Source: JABCPE02 sp963516475
Lineage (GTDB): Bacteria > Bacteroidota > Bacteroidia > Flavobacteriales > Weeksellaceae
Direction: 5' to 3'
Length of the DNA: 64,000 nt
NCBI GenBank assembly: GCA_963516475.1
Contig: CAUQBR010000001.1
Span: 255,865-319,864 of the forward strand
The notes under the pieces are model-generated. The model was not told the DNA's origin. It saw only the letters and a list, made by a program, of their open reading frames with translations, and did not search any database. The position numbers and the translations under genes are program-made. Below are positions 51,573-60,880 of this stretch, one piece after another (within the stretch, counting starts at the first letter, position 1; every line of letters starts with the position of its first letter).

Positions 51573-51608
51573 AATAATTTTTCATTGTTTTAAAATAAAT
51601 TAGTTACT

Positions 51609-51643
51609 AACATCTCTCTTGGGTTAAGGGAGGTGTTATTTTT
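51609..51643 (+). terminator. Terminator after hemD
   Basis: AACATCTCTCTT pairs (with G-U) with AAGGGAGGTGTT and is followed by TATTTTT. It contains the GTG at 51633, arguing against that codon as the start of the next gene. Confidence 0.65.
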
Positions 51644-51656
51644 AAAAAAAGCCAAA

Positions 51657-53702
51657 ATGAAACAACCACAAGCTAAAAAGATAGAAAAAAAACTTAGTAT
51701 ACATGGCGATCAGAGAATAGACAACTATTACTGGCTCAACGAGAGGGAAAATCCAGAGGTCATCGCCTATTTAGAGGAGGAAAATGCCTATTGTAATTTC
51801 ATCATGAAGGATACAGAACAGCTCCAAGAGGAACTCTTCCAAGAGATGAAAGCTCGCTACAAAGAAGATGATGAGAGTCTGCCCTATTTCTTTAATCAAT
51901 ATTGGTATATCACCCGCTATCACAAGGGTGGAGAATATCCTGTTTTTTACAGAAAGCATCAGACTTTAGAGAACGAAGAAGAGCTTTTGCTCGATGTAAA
52001 TATTTTAGCTCAAAACCATGATTTCTACGATGTAGGCGGAATTTCTGTTTCGCTCGACAATACGCTTCTTGCCTATTCAGAAGACATTACAGGAAGGCGA
52101 ATTTATACCATTCGTATAAAGGATTTGAAGCAAGAAAAAAACTTCTTGGAAGCGATAAAAAACACCACAGGGAAAATAGTCTGGGCGAATGACAATGAGT
52201 ATTTTTTCTACATCAGAAAAGATGAAAGCCTTCGTGCGTTTCAGGTTTTTCGGCATAAGGTAGGAACACCACAGGAAGAAGATGTTTTGATTTTCCATGA
52301 AAAAGATGAAGCCTTTGATGTAGGTGTTTTCAAAACCAAATCTTTGGAGTATATTTTTATCGTAAGTTCTTCTACGATTTCGGATGAGCATAGATTTATC
52401 CCAGCTGATAATGTTTTTGCGGAATGGAAACTTTTCCAAAAAAGGGAAGAAAATTTGGAATATGCTGTAGAACATTATCAAAATGATTTTTATGTTTTGA
52501 CCAATGAAGGAAAAGCCACCAATTTCAAACTGATGAAAACGCCACTTTCGCAGACGGAAAAAGAACATTGGCAGGAGCTGATTCCGCACAGAAAAGAGGT
52601 GCTTTTGGAAGGTTTTGAGATATTCAAAAACTATTTGGTTCTCGAAGAAAGAGAAAGAGGACTTCTTCAGATTAAAATCATTGAAAACCAATCAGGTAAA
52701 TCTTGGTATTTGCCTTTTAATGACCCTACTTATACCGCTTATATCGGATTAAATTTAGAGTTTGAAACCGAAACTTTGCGCTATGGCTATGTTTCCATGA
52801 CTACACCTAATTCTACCTATGAGTACAATATGAAAGTCCAAACCACCAAACTACTAAAACAGCAAGAAGTTTTGGGCGGAAAGTTTCACTGTGAAAACTA
52901 TATTTCTGAAAGAATATGGGCGCCTTCGCGAGATGGGAAATCCAGCATTCCGATTTCTTTGGTCTATCATAAAGACACGAAAAAATCAGCTGAAACTCCG
53001 CTCCTGCTCTATGGCTATGGCAGCTATGGGCATACTGTGGATGCTGCGTTTTCTAGTGTGAGGCTTTCTCTTTTGGATAGAGGCTTTGTCTATGCGATTG
53101 CTCATATCCGAGGAGGAGAATATTTAGGGAGAGAATGGTATGAAGACGGAAAAATGCTTCACAAGAAAAATACTTTTTATGATTTCATAGATGCAGCAAG
53201 ATTTTTGGTGAAAGAAAATTATACCTCGCCAGAGCATCTCTACGCCATGGGCGGAAGTGCAGGAGGGCTTCTGATGGGAGCTGTGATGAATGAAGCTCCA
53301 GAGCTGTTCTGTGGCATCGTGGCGCAGGTGCCGTTTGTGGATGTGGTTACCACCATGCTGGACGAGACCATTCCGCTCACCACTGGGGAATACGATGAAT
53401 GGGGAAATCCAAACGAAAAGGAATATTATGACTATATGAAATCTTATTCTCCTTATGACAATGTGGAAGCCAAGGATTATCCTAATATTCTCATCACCAC
53501 GGGACTGCATGACAGCCAAGTGCAGTACTGGGAACCTGCCAAATGGACAGCCAAACTGAGAGAGCTGAAAACAGATAATAATCTTCTGCTTTTCAAAACG
53601 GATATGACCTCTGGGCACGGCGGTGCTTCGGGGCGTTTCGAGAGCTTGAAGGAAGATGCTTTGGAATACGCGTTTTTGCTTAAATTAGAAAAGAAAGTTT
53701 GA
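51657..53702 (+). CDS. Prolyl oligopeptidase family S9, oligopeptidase B-like
   Basis: 681 residues from ATG 51657. An N-terminal beta-propeller (DPYYWLNE-like DNYYWLNERENPEVIAYLEEENAY at its start) caps a C-terminal alpha/beta hydrolase. The nucleophile Ser is in YAMGGSAGGLLMG, with Asp and His of the triad in TGLHDSQV (Asp) and TSGHGGASG (His). FVYAIAHIRGGEYLGREWYEDGKM is typical of S9A oligopeptidase B. Such enzymes cleave short basic peptides; no signal peptide is seen, so it is cytosolic. An alternative GTG start at 51633 adds eight residues inside a terminator hairpin. Confidence 0.92.
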   Translation: MKQPQAKKIEKKLSIHGDQRIDNYYWLNERENPEVIAYLEEENAYCNFIMKDTEQLQEELFQEMKARYKEDDESLPYFFNQYWYITRYHKGGEYPVFYRKHQTLENEEELLLDVNILAQNHDFYDVGGISVSLDNTLLAYSEDITGRRIYTIRIKDLKQEKNFLEAIKNTTGKIVWANDNEYFFYIRKDESLRAFQVFRHKVGTPQEEDVLIFHEKDEAFDVGVFKTKSLEYIFIVSSSTISDEHRFIPADNVFAEWKLFQKREENLEYAVEHYQNDFYVLTNEGKATNFKLMKTPLSQTEKEHWQELIPHRKEVLLEGFEIFKNYLVLEERERGLLQIKIIENQSGKSWYLPFNDPTYTAYIGLNLEFETETLRYGYVSMTTPNSTYEYNMKVQTTKLLKQQEVLGGKFHCENYISERIWAPSRDGKSSIPISLVYHKDTKKSAETPLLLYGYGSYGHTVDAAFSSVRLSLLDRGFVYAIAHIRGGEYLGREWYEDGKMLHKKNTFYDFIDAARFLVKENYTSPEHLYAMGGSAGGLLMGAVMNEAPELFCGIVAQVPFVDVVTTMLDETIPLTTGEYDEWGNPNEKEYYDYMKSYSPYDNVEAKDYPNILITTGLHDSQVQYWEPAKWTAKLRELKTDNNLLLFKTDMTSGHGGASGRFESLKEDALEYAFLLKLEKKV

Positions 53703-53792
53703 TTTTTCTTTGATAATTAGGTTTTTAATTTCTTGAGTGCCACAGCAACTACATGAAAGAAAAAATGTATCTTTACATTAAAATTATAAAGA

Positions 53793-54956
53793 ATGCAGAG
53801 GATTAAAAACATACTTTTTTTCTCTATTTTAGTGAGTCTTTTGTATTCATGCAAAGTTTCAGAAATGGTAAAAATTGATAATATCACCACTCTGAATGGT
53901 AGATATTATACTAAATCAAGCCCTCACAAAGAGAAACAAAGGGAATATCAAAACCATATGCTGAGGTTATTGAATGTGATAGAGGACATCCGCCCGTCTT
54001 ATTATGTAGATATTGAATTTGAGAATAATGAAAATCTAAAAATTTCTTATCCCATTTATAGAAATGACACGGTTTTGATAGAAACCAGACATCTTCAGGG
54101 TAAAAAAAGGAGAAAATACTGGGAGGTTTATTTTGAGAATGAAAGTGTAAATATCCCGCTTATTTATGGGCGAGTCATAAAGGATAGGGTAAGAATAGGA
54201 AAGAACACTAAAAACCAGCTTTTAATAGAAAAATTCAATAATAATGAAGGTTGGGTACTCTTTTTAGGAGATGGTTATGAACTAAAATCTAAAAATGTTT
54301 TTTATCATTATGAAGATTATCCTAAAATGAAACCTTTTGTGGAGAATGGACTTTGGGGAGTTGTGAATAATGGAGAAACCATCGTGCGGTCTAAGTATGA
54401 GATAACAGAAGTCTTTGAGCAAAAATACATTAAGGCAAAAATTAACGGGAAATGGTCTCTTTTAGACAAAGAGGGAAAAGTGATTATTCCACCAAAATAT
54501 GATGATATTTCAGATATTGATAAAGAAACAGAATCTGTGTTTTATGTCGTAAAAGATGAAAAAGCAGGGCTGGTCAATATGAAAGGCGAAGAGATTACTC
54601 CCATAAGCTATGATGCGATAAGTGAAGGTGAAAAAGGAGTTTTTATACTGACACAGGGGAATTTCCGTGGAGCTCTTTTTAAGCAAAAAATATTGGTACC
54701 TCCTATTTATGAAAGTATCAATGGTTACGCAACAAAAATAGGACTATATAAAAACATGAAGCCAGACAGAATGTATTATGATGCGCAGAGAGATGGCAAA
54801 AAATATGTCCTAGATGACCAAGGGAATGAATACGAACTAGAAGAAACTGAAATTCAAAATATAGGCAAGGCATTAATATATGGCTGGTCTGGACCAAGAT
54901 ATTCCATTAAGCAGGAAACTAAAAGAAAAGTTTCGCTAGATGAATGGAAAAAATAA
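53793..54956 (+). CDS. WG-repeat lipoprotein
   Basis: 387 residues. Lipobox SLLYSC (Cys near residue 20) follows a short hydrophobic run. The C-terminal half contains KWG-like WG repeats: NGLWGVVNNGETIVRSKYEITEVF, NGKWSLLDKEGKVIIPPKYDDISD, EKAGLVNMKGEEITPISYDAIS and RGALFKQKILVPPIYESI. These repeats form a beta-propeller-like array and are common in Bacteroidota surface and host-associated proteins. Partner unknown. A small gene follows 18 bp downstream. Confidence 0.85.
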   Translation: MQRIKNILFFSILVSLLYSCKVSEMVKIDNITTLNGRYYTKSSPHKEKQREYQNHMLRLLNVIEDIRPSYYVDIEFENNENLKISYPIYRNDTVLIETRHLQGKKRRKYWEVYFENESVNIPLIYGRVIKDRVRIGKNTKNQLLIEKFNNNEGWVLFLGDGYELKSKNVFYHYEDYPKMKPFVENGLWGVVNNGETIVRSKYEITEVFEQKYIKAKINGKWSLLDKEGKVIIPPKYDDISDIDKETESVFYVVKDEKAGLVNMKGEEITPISYDAISEGEKGVFILTQGNFRGALFKQKILVPPIYESINGYATKIGLYKNMKPDRMYYDAQRDGKKYVLDDQGNEYELEETEIQNIGKALIYGWSGPRYSIKQETKRKVSLDEWKK

Positions 54957-54974
54957 TTGTAGAAAGAAAAAATC

Positions 54975-55325
54975 ATGAATGAAGCAGAAATTTGGAAGCA
55001 AATAGAGGAATTTTTTGTGAAAAATTTTGATACAGAAAAAAATCCTCCGGTAGAGATATTATTGTTTTTAATAGGAATACGGGAGCTGGGAAGCGGCTGG
55101 CAGGAATACTCAAAAGATGATAAAATCAATCTGATACACATTGCTGTGTGTAGGCTGCTGGAGCCTTTTGGTTATTATAAATTTGAGGGTTATGATGAAG
55201 ACGGATGGCCTAAATATAAAATCCTAGAAAATCTACCAGAACTAAGGGCAAATGAGCAGCAGATACTCATGAAGAAAGCTATAATACAATATTTCATAGA
55301 TGAAGATTTGTTAGAAAAAAAATAA
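54975..55325 (+). CDS. Conserved hypothetical cytosolic protein
   Basis: 116 residues, mostly alpha-helical, acidic, no signal peptide. Notable segments are VEILLFLIGIRELGSGWQEYSKDDKINLIHIAVCRLLEPFGYYKF and GWPKYKILENLP, a compact globular domain that looks conserved in composition, but I do not recognise a named family. It probably shares a transcript with the WG-repeat lipoprotein. Confidence 0.7.
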   Translation: MNEAEIWKQIEEFFVKNFDTEKNPPVEILLFLIGIRELGSGWQEYSKDDKINLIHIAVCRLLEPFGYYKFEGYDEDGWPKYKILENLPELRANEQQILMKKAIIQYFIDEDLLEKK

Positions 55326-55439
55326 ATTTTATGAAAAATATTTTGTTAAATATTTCGTTTTTAACATATTATTTTTAATATTTGTGGTATAAAAATTGTT
55401 TATACATAATAAAGTAGATATTTTAACAAGATATTGTAA

Positions 55440-56993
55440 ATGAATAATCGTTTTATTCTAATATTGTCCTTTGCGATGACTATATCATTAGTCATCTTTA
55501 TTTCGCTACAGTTGTATTGGGTTAGAGGTTATTATCGAGCTTTGGAGCAGGATTTTTCTAATAAAGTGCACAGCGTACTAGAAACTACAACTAAAAAAAT
55601 AGAAGGAATAGAGATAGAGCAGTATCTGAATGTGGAATATCCTAATTTTGGGAAGACGGTGGTTTCTGTCAAGGAACAGCCTGCTACAGAGACTTATATC
55701 CAGCAGGTGACAGATTCTGCTACAAAAAAACAAATACTCTTTTCTAAAAAAATCATAGAAAGCCAAAACATTCCAATATCCCAAAGCGGAGATAGTTTGG
55801 AATTGATGAAAATGTATACGGATGAAGGACAGATCAATATCAGAAAAGACCCTGCAATCCCAGAAAAGCTAACCACTGAAATCAACCAAACGGTAAGAAA
55901 TAACACCTATCAGCTCAAAGAATTTGCAAAACTAAATGCCAGCAATCTTCCTGTGGAGAGAAGAGTAAGTCTAAAAGTTCTAGACTCTGTGCTGACCAGA
56001 GAGCTTAATATGATGGGAATTAGTGGGGATTTTGGATTTGCTATTTTGGATAAAAATAATGAAAGAACATCCATAGCAAATGACATTTTCAAAGAAAAAG
56101 AAGAAGGAAAGGCGCAGTATTCTTATCCTCTTTTTACGGATAATAAGGATAGAACGATATATACTTTGTCTTTAATTTTTCCACATAAAGACTATTCTTT
56201 AGCAAGAAATAATATTCCGATGCTTCTGGGAATGGCGTTATCGCTTTTTACGATTTTGGGGATTTATATCATTTCGGTTAATTATATGATGAGACAAAAG
56301 AAAATAGCCGATATCAAGACGGATTTTATCAATAACATGTCTCATGAGTTTAAGACACCTTTGGCAACCATTTCAGTCGCTACGGATTCATTGAATAATG
56401 ATAAAATAGCCACCAATCCAGAGAAAGTGAAATATTACTCACAGCTTATAAAACAGGAAAACATTCGAATGAAAAAACAGGTGGAAAGCGTTCTGAATAT
56501 GTCCAAACTGGAGCGAAAAGAGATGCAGCTGTTCCTGAAACAGACTAATGTGAGAGAAATGATACAGAAACTTGCAGAGTCTTTTAGACTAATTGTTGAG
56601 GAACGAGGCGGGACTCTTACAGAGGACTTTACAGCGGAGAAATTCACATTAAAAATAGATGAATTTCACCTATCCAATGCACTTGTAAATCTTCTGGATA
56701 ACGCTAATAAATATTCTCCTGAAAAGCCAGAAATTAACATAAAAACCCGAAACGAAGGGAATAAATATGTAATAGAAATTTCCGACAAAGGAATGGGTAT
56801 GGAGGCTTTTAATAAGAAAAAAATCTTTGAAAAGTTCTTCCGTGAAGAAACAGGAAATGTACATAATGTGAAGGGACAGGGCTTAGGTTTATCCTATGTG
56901 AAACGCATCATAGAACTTCATGGAGGACAGATTTTAGTAGAATCTACAAAAGGGCAAGGAAGCACATTTATAGTGAAGCTGCCAATGAGCTAA
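55440..56993 (+). CDS. Two-component sensor histidine kinase
   Basis: 517 residues. Helices at about 3-27 and 257-285 bracket a periplasmic sensor of about 230 residues. HisKA has the phospho-accepting His in NNMSHEFKTPLATIS near residue 302; the HATPase has the N box (LSNALVNLLDNANKYS), the G1 box ISDKGMGM and GQGLGLSYVKRI. It resembles the RprX type of Bacteroidota. The response regulator gene follows after 25 bp. The 114 bp before it contains AT-rich inverted repeats but no clear promoter. Confidence 0.94.
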   Translation: MNNRFILILSFAMTISLVIFISLQLYWVRGYYRALEQDFSNKVHSVLETTTKKIEGIEIEQYLNVEYPNFGKTVVSVKEQPATETYIQQVTDSATKKQILFSKKIIESQNIPISQSGDSLELMKMYTDEGQINIRKDPAIPEKLTTEINQTVRNNTYQLKEFAKLNASNLPVERRVSLKVLDSVLTRELNMMGISGDFGFAILDKNNERTSIANDIFKEKEEGKAQYSYPLFTDNKDRTIYTLSLIFPHKDYSLARNNIPMLLGMALSLFTILGIYIISVNYMMRQKKIADIKTDFINNMSHEFKTPLATISVATDSLNNDKIATNPEKVKYYSQLIKQENIRMKKQVESVLNMSKLERKEMQLFLKQTNVREMIQKLAESFRLIVEERGGTLTEDFTAEKFTLKIDEFHLSNALVNLLDNANKYSPEKPEINIKTRNEGNKYVIEISDKGMGMEAFNKKKIFEKFFREETGNVHNVKGQGLGLSYVKRIIELHGGQILVESTKGQGSTFIVKLPMS

Positions 56994-57018
56994 ATAATTA
57001 ACATTAAAAACAAGAAAT

Positions 57019-57705
57019 ATGAATAATAGAATTTTGTTGGTTGAAGATGATCAAAGTTTTGGAGCGGTTCTAAAAGACTATCTTATGATGAACAATTATG
57101 AGGTAACGCTTGCAACTGATGGAGAACAGGGACTAAAAGAATTCATGGAAAATGAATTTGATATTGGTATTTTTGATGTCATGATGCCTAAAAAGGATGG
57201 ATTTTCACTTGCAGAGGATGTTAAGCGCATCAATAAAAATATGCCTATCATATTTCTGACAGCCAAGAACTTACGAGAAGACATTCTAAAAGGCTACCAG
57301 ATAGGTGCGGATGACTACATTACCAAACCATTTGATACTGAACTTCTTTTGTATAAAATAAAAGCTATTTTGCAAAGAAGTGCTGTGGTTGAAGAAGATG
57401 AGCAGGAGCATTTTAAAATCAGTAATATAGAGTTTGATTCAGTTTTGAGACAGCTCAAAGTCCATGATGCTGAGTATAAGTTGTCTCCAAAGGAAAATGA
57501 ACTTCTCAAAATGCTTTGTATGCATAGAAATGATTTCATGCCGAGAGACCTTGCGCTTAGAAAAATTTGGAAAAAAGAGAATTATTTCACGGCGCGAAGT
57601 ATGGATGTGTATATAGCGAAGCTAAGAAAACTACTTAAAGACGATGAAGGTTTGGAAATCATCAATGTTCATGGAGAAGGTTTTAGGCTTTTGGTAAAAA
57701 ATTAA
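57019..57705 (+). CDS. OmpR-family response regulator
   Basis: 228 residues. The receiver has acidic residues in LLVEDDQSFG, the phospho-acceptor Asp in GIFDVMMPKKDG (near 52), and Lys in DDYITKPFD (near 102). A winged-helix output domain at about 130-228 contains SPKENELLKMLCMHRND, ARSMDVYIAKLRKLLKDD and IINVHGEGFRLLV. It resembles RprY and works with the upstream kinase, 25 bp away. Confidence 0.95.
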   Translation: MNNRILLVEDDQSFGAVLKDYLMMNNYEVTLATDGEQGLKEFMENEFDIGIFDVMMPKKDGFSLAEDVKRINKNMPIIFLTAKNLREDILKGYQIGADDYITKPFDTELLLYKIKAILQRSAVVEEDEQEHFKISNIEFDSVLRQLKVHDAEYKLSPKENELLKMLCMHRNDFMPRDLALRKIWKKENYFTARSMDVYIAKLRKLLKDDEGLEIINVHGEGFRLLVKN

Positions 57706-57723
57706 CACCAAATTTTTATAAAT

Positions 57724-57757
57724 AAAAACTCCCTTGCAAATCAACAAGGGAGTTTTT
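57724..57757 (+). terminator. Terminator after the response regulator
   Basis: AAAAACTCCCTTG and CAAGGGAGTTTTT pair perfectly over 13 bp. Confidence 0.9.
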
Positions 57758-57781
57758 GTATAGAATTATATATTAAAAATG

Positions 57782-58279
57782 TTATTTGGCTTCCACACAG
57801 AAAACTCTGTATTGTGTAGAGATGGCACCTTTGAATTTAGCTTTCACCTTTTTCAAGTCCGCTGCAGCTGACTCTTTTGACAAGTAACTTCCCGCCAACA
57901 CCTTGTAATTAGGTCTTAGAGAGGCGTCTATTTCTACTTTTATCGATGGAAAAGCTTGTCTAAATTCTGTTCTTAGATTATTGGCTTCTTCAGTGCTTTT
58001 TACCACGCCTACTTGGATTTTATAACCTAAGATTCTTGGATTTTTCTTACATATTTCTGCTTGAGAAAGTGGTTTGGAACTGGTATCATCATTTGTTCGG
58101 AGAGACTTTTTTTTGCATTCATTTTCCATAGATGCTATGACATCATCTATTCTTTTATCCATTGTGATGGTAAATTCATTTCCGTTTACGCTGTCTCTTT
58201 TAGTTACAATCTGTGCATTTACTTTAGCAAAACCAGTAGGTAATAATACCAACAAAACTACTTTTAATATATTTTTCAT
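57782..58279 (-). CDS. SPOR-domain exported protein
   Basis: 165 residues with a signal peptide (VVLLVLLPTGFAKVNA). The C-terminal 75 residues (LGYKIQVGVVKSTEEANNLR through PNYKVLAGSYLSKESAAADLKKVKAKF) form a SPOR domain, which binds denuded peptidoglycan glycan at division sites. It probably works in the periplasm at the septum or in cell-wall remodelling. Divergent promoters separate it from the next gene. Confidence 0.9.
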   Translation of the reverse strand: MKNILKVVLLVLLPTGFAKVNAQIVTKRDSVNGNEFTITMDKRIDDVIASMENECKKKSLRTNDDTSSKPLSQAEICKKNPRILGYKIQVGVVKSTEEANNLRTEFRQAFPSIKVEIDASLRPNYKVLAGSYLSKESAAADLKKVKAKFKGAISTQYRVFCVEAK

Positions 58280-58295
58280 TATCTATAATTTTCAG

Positions 58296-58326
58296 CAAAA
58301 GTATAAATATAGTTTTTATTATTCAA
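58296..58326 (-). promoter_or_regulatory. Promoter of the SPOR gene
   Basis: Minus-strand TACTTTTG (58296-58303) with TTG at 58324-58326, 20 bp apart. Confidence 0.65.
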
Positions 58327-58344
58327 TATATTTCAATAATTTAT

Positions 58345-58352
58345 TACTTTTG
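58345..58352 (+). promoter_or_regulatory. -7 element of the 58372 lipoprotein gene
   Basis: TACTTTTG ends 19 bases before the ATG. The same sequence stretch holds the divergent SPOR promoter. Confidence 0.5.
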
Positions 58353-58371
58353 CATACATAATTTTTATGAT

Positions 58372-59571
58372 ATGAGAGGTTTATATTCTTACTTTCTTGT
58401 GATATTATTGGTTTTCACAAGTTGTAAAAAAGACACAGTAGATGGCTCATCCATGAAGACTTTTCAGGCTAGTATCAATGAAATGTCTACATCACTGAGT
58501 ACATTGGAACAAACTAAATTTAATGAAGCCTTGTACATCCTGAAAACCTTTGGTGTAGAAGGAAATACCGATATTCAAAAATTAGAAGCATTAGCAAAAC
58601 TAATAAATGGCAAAAAAGTTCCCGAAATCTTTGCTATGGCAGATGGAGTGGCACAAAAAAATAATGTGGAATGGTCTAGCACTTCTCCGCCAGATTTGGG
58701 AAATATGAATATTTTCCAAAATATCACAGCGACAGAAGTAGATCCTAATGACATTAAAGCATCAGCTCTAAATATCCTCATAACGCCTATAGATGGGAGC
58801 GGAGCTTCAGGAGCAAGGGCATTGAGGGTCACGCCTAGACTAGTAGACGAGGCAGGAGCTCCTATTGAGTTTTCTAATGCAGGATTAGAAACGATAATGG
58901 AAGTCTATAGCAATGGTGAAAAACTACTCACGGCTAAAAACCTGATGAGCAGTAATGAATTTAAAGGATTTTATCTAAAAGTAGATGTTTTGCCGGCAGA
59001 TAAAATCGTTGATTCTAAAATAGATATAAAAGTCAGCGTAAAAACTACTAAGAAAACACACCAGCTTCTGAAAGCAGGAGTTTTAGTAAATAAAGAAAGT
59101 CTAAAACCAGAAAAAGAAGAAACTTCCGAAGAAGAGAAAAAGGAAAAAGAAGAATCCAAAAACTCTACAGATTCAGAAACAGGAGAAAATACTGAAAATA
59201 AAGACCCAAATTCATCTTCAACTACATCATCAGCTCCAAAAGTAAAACCTGAAGCAGTAGTAGATAAATTCTTGAATAGAATTGGAAATCAGAGTTTTAG
59301 ATCGGCTTATGAATTGGTGGACAACCCGAACTGGGGTTCTTATGATAAGTTCTCTAATCCTAATACAGGTTTTGGGGCAGTGAAGTCCGTTGAGGTTAAA
59401 AATATTTCCGTGAAATCATCTTCCGATAAGGCAGCGACTGTAAATGCTGTTTATCAAATCGTAGACAAAGAAGGAAAAAGCATAATGCTCAATGTTTCCT
59501 ATGGACTGAAACAAGTAGATGACAGCTGGAAAATATCAAGTTATAAAGTAAATTCATCAGAAAAAAAATAA
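58372..59571 (+). CDS. Large lipoprotein, DUF6694-like
   Basis: 399 residues. Lipobox VFTSC (Cys near residue 18). The first third (MKTFQASINEMSTSLSTLEQTKFNEALYIL) is helical and resembles the DUF6694 family. A beta domain follows at about 130-230 and an Asp/Glu/Ser-rich linker at about 250-285 (EEEKKEKEESKNSTD). The last 110 residues (VVDKFLNRIGNQSFRSAYELVDN, DDSWKISSYKV) look like a small alpha-beta NTF2- or DUF4878-type domain. Role unknown. apt follows after 4 bp. Confidence 0.75.
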   Translation: MRGLYSYFLVILLVFTSCKKDTVDGSSMKTFQASINEMSTSLSTLEQTKFNEALYILKTFGVEGNTDIQKLEALAKLINGKKVPEIFAMADGVAQKNNVEWSSTSPPDLGNMNIFQNITATEVDPNDIKASALNILITPIDGSGASGARALRVTPRLVDEAGAPIEFSNAGLETIMEVYSNGEKLLTAKNLMSSNEFKGFYLKVDVLPADKIVDSKIDIKVSVKTTKKTHQLLKAGVLVNKESLKPEKEETSEEEKKEKEESKNSTDSETGENTENKDPNSSSTTSSAPKVKPEAVVDKFLNRIGNQSFRSAYELVDNPNWGSYDKFSNPNTGFGAVKSVEVKNISVKSSSDKAATVNAVYQIVDKEGKSIMLNVSYGLKQVDDSWKISSYKVNSSEKK

Positions 59572-59575
59572 AACC

Positions 59576-60115
59576 ATGGCAAACCAAGAACTAATCACAA
59601 AATTAGAAAATACAATAACTAACATTCCTGACTTCCCGAAGGAAGGAATACAGTTCAAAGACATTACACCCATTTTCCTTAATCCTAAATTATACGAGGA
59701 GGCTGTTGATGAAATGGTAAAATTCAGCAAAGGCAAAGTGGATGTCGTTTGTGGAATAGAGAGTCGTGGCTATATTTTCGGTATCGCTATCGCTGTGAAA
59801 CTCGGTGTTCCATTTGTTTTGATAAGAAAAAAAGGAAAGCTTCCTCCGCCATTCATCGCAGAAAAATATGATTTGGAATATGGCACTTCCGAAATAGAAA
59901 TGAAAACCGACCAAATCCAGCAGGGGCAGAGGGTTCTAGTTCATGACGACCTTCTGGCGACAGGTGGAACGGCGGCGGCAGCGGCAAGATTGGTGCAGAG
60001 ACAAGGAGGGAAGGTTGCGCAGTTTAGTTTTTTAATAGAGTTGAAAGACTTGAAAGGAAGAGAAAAACTTGAACAGATAGAGGGTGCAGAGGTGTTTAAA
60101 ATTTTAGAATATTGA
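59576..60115 (+). CDS. apt: Adenine phosphoribosyltransferase
   Basis: 179 residues; joins adenine to PRPP to give AMP in purine salvage. The family pattern is complete: PDFPKEGIQFKDITP, GIESRGYIFGIAIA, and the PRPP loop VLVHDDLLATGGTAAAA, with LIELKDLKGREKL near the end. Confidence 0.96.
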   Translation: MANQELITKLENTITNIPDFPKEGIQFKDITPIFLNPKLYEEAVDEMVKFSKGKVDVVCGIESRGYIFGIAIAVKLGVPFVLIRKKGKLPPPFIAEKYDLEYGTSEIEMKTDQIQQGQRVLVHDDLLATGGTAAAAARLVQRQGGKVAQFSFLIELKDLKGREKLEQIEGAEVFKILEY

Positions 60116-60121
60116 TTAAAA

Positions 60122-60152
60122 TTTGCAAATTAGTCTGAAAATCTTAAATTTG
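60122..60152 (+). promoter_or_regulatory. Promoter of the TPR protein-ribH run
   Basis: TTTG at 60122-60125, 19 bp, TAAATTTG at 60145-60152; leader of about 20 nt. Confidence 0.75.
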
Positions 60153-60174
60153 CGAATTAAACTTAGTAGAAACT

Positions 60175-60864
60175 ATGTCAAATAAAAAGGAAATAGAAGG
60201 AAAAGAAACGGTTGAAATTTTTCAGGAATTAGACCAAAATGTGGTTCGTTCAGAAAAATTCATTGAGAGAAATGCTAAAAAAATAGGCTTGGCTTTTGGA
60301 GTTGTTGTTTTGGGAGTTTTGGGATATTTTGGTTATCAGCATTTTGTGGTAGAGCCAAAGAATGAGGAAGCCACGAAGGCTTACCTTGCCGCTCAGAAAA
60401 ATCTTGTGGAAGGAAAAGAAGATTTGGCTTTGGGAGGGAAAACCGCAAATCCAGGATTTAAAGAAACTGCAGAAAATTTTTCTGAAACTAACGCGGGGAA
60501 ACTTTCAGCCTATAATGCAGGATTGATAGAGTTTAATAAAGGGAATTACCAAAAAGCGTACGACTTATTAGACCAGTTTTCTTCTAAAAATAAAACATTG
60601 GTAGCGCTGAAGCACGGAGCAATGGGAGATTGTATGGTGAATTTGAATAAAAATGATGATGCGCTTTCTCAGTTTGAAAAAGCTATTTCTGCTTCGGATG
60701 ATGAATATACATCATATTATTTCACCAGAAAAGCTGGAATGCTGGCACTTTCATTAAAGAAAAATGATGTTGCTAAAAAATATTTCACGACGATAGAAGA
60801 AAAATATCAGGACTATGATGGTGGTGCTTCTGATGCGTACATAGAAATGGTAAAATATTTTTAA
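60175..60864 (+). CDS. Single-pass membrane protein with TPR-like domain (YfgM-like)
   Basis: 229 residues. A cytosolic N-terminus is followed by one membrane helix (IGLAFGVVVLGVLGYFGYQHF, residues about 37-57), then a periplasmic TPR-like domain: AGLIEFNKGNYQKAYDLLDQF, HGAMGDCMVNLNKNDDALSQFEKAI, and RKAGMLALSLKKNDVAKKYFTTI. Such proteins assist envelope or secretory protein handling. ribH follows after 16 bp. Confidence 0.85.
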   Translation: MSNKKEIEGKETVEIFQELDQNVVRSEKFIERNAKKIGLAFGVVVLGVLGYFGYQHFVVEPKNEEATKAYLAAQKNLVEGKEDLALGGKTANPGFKETAENFSETNAGKLSAYNAGLIEFNKGNYQKAYDLLDQFSSKNKTLVALKHGAMGDCMVNLNKNDDALSQFEKAISASDDEYTSYYFTRKAGMLALSLKKNDVAKKYFTTIEEKYQDYDGGASDAYIEMVKYF

Positions 60865-60880
60865 ATAAAAAAGGAATAAA

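Noticed and set aside
51633..51656. GTG start for the oligopeptidase
   Set aside because: It falls inside the hemD terminator hairpin and adds untypical residues.
52077..52691. 204-residue minus-strand open frame
   Set aside because: It lies fully inside the oligopeptidase gene on the opposite strand and has no promoter or protein-like pattern.
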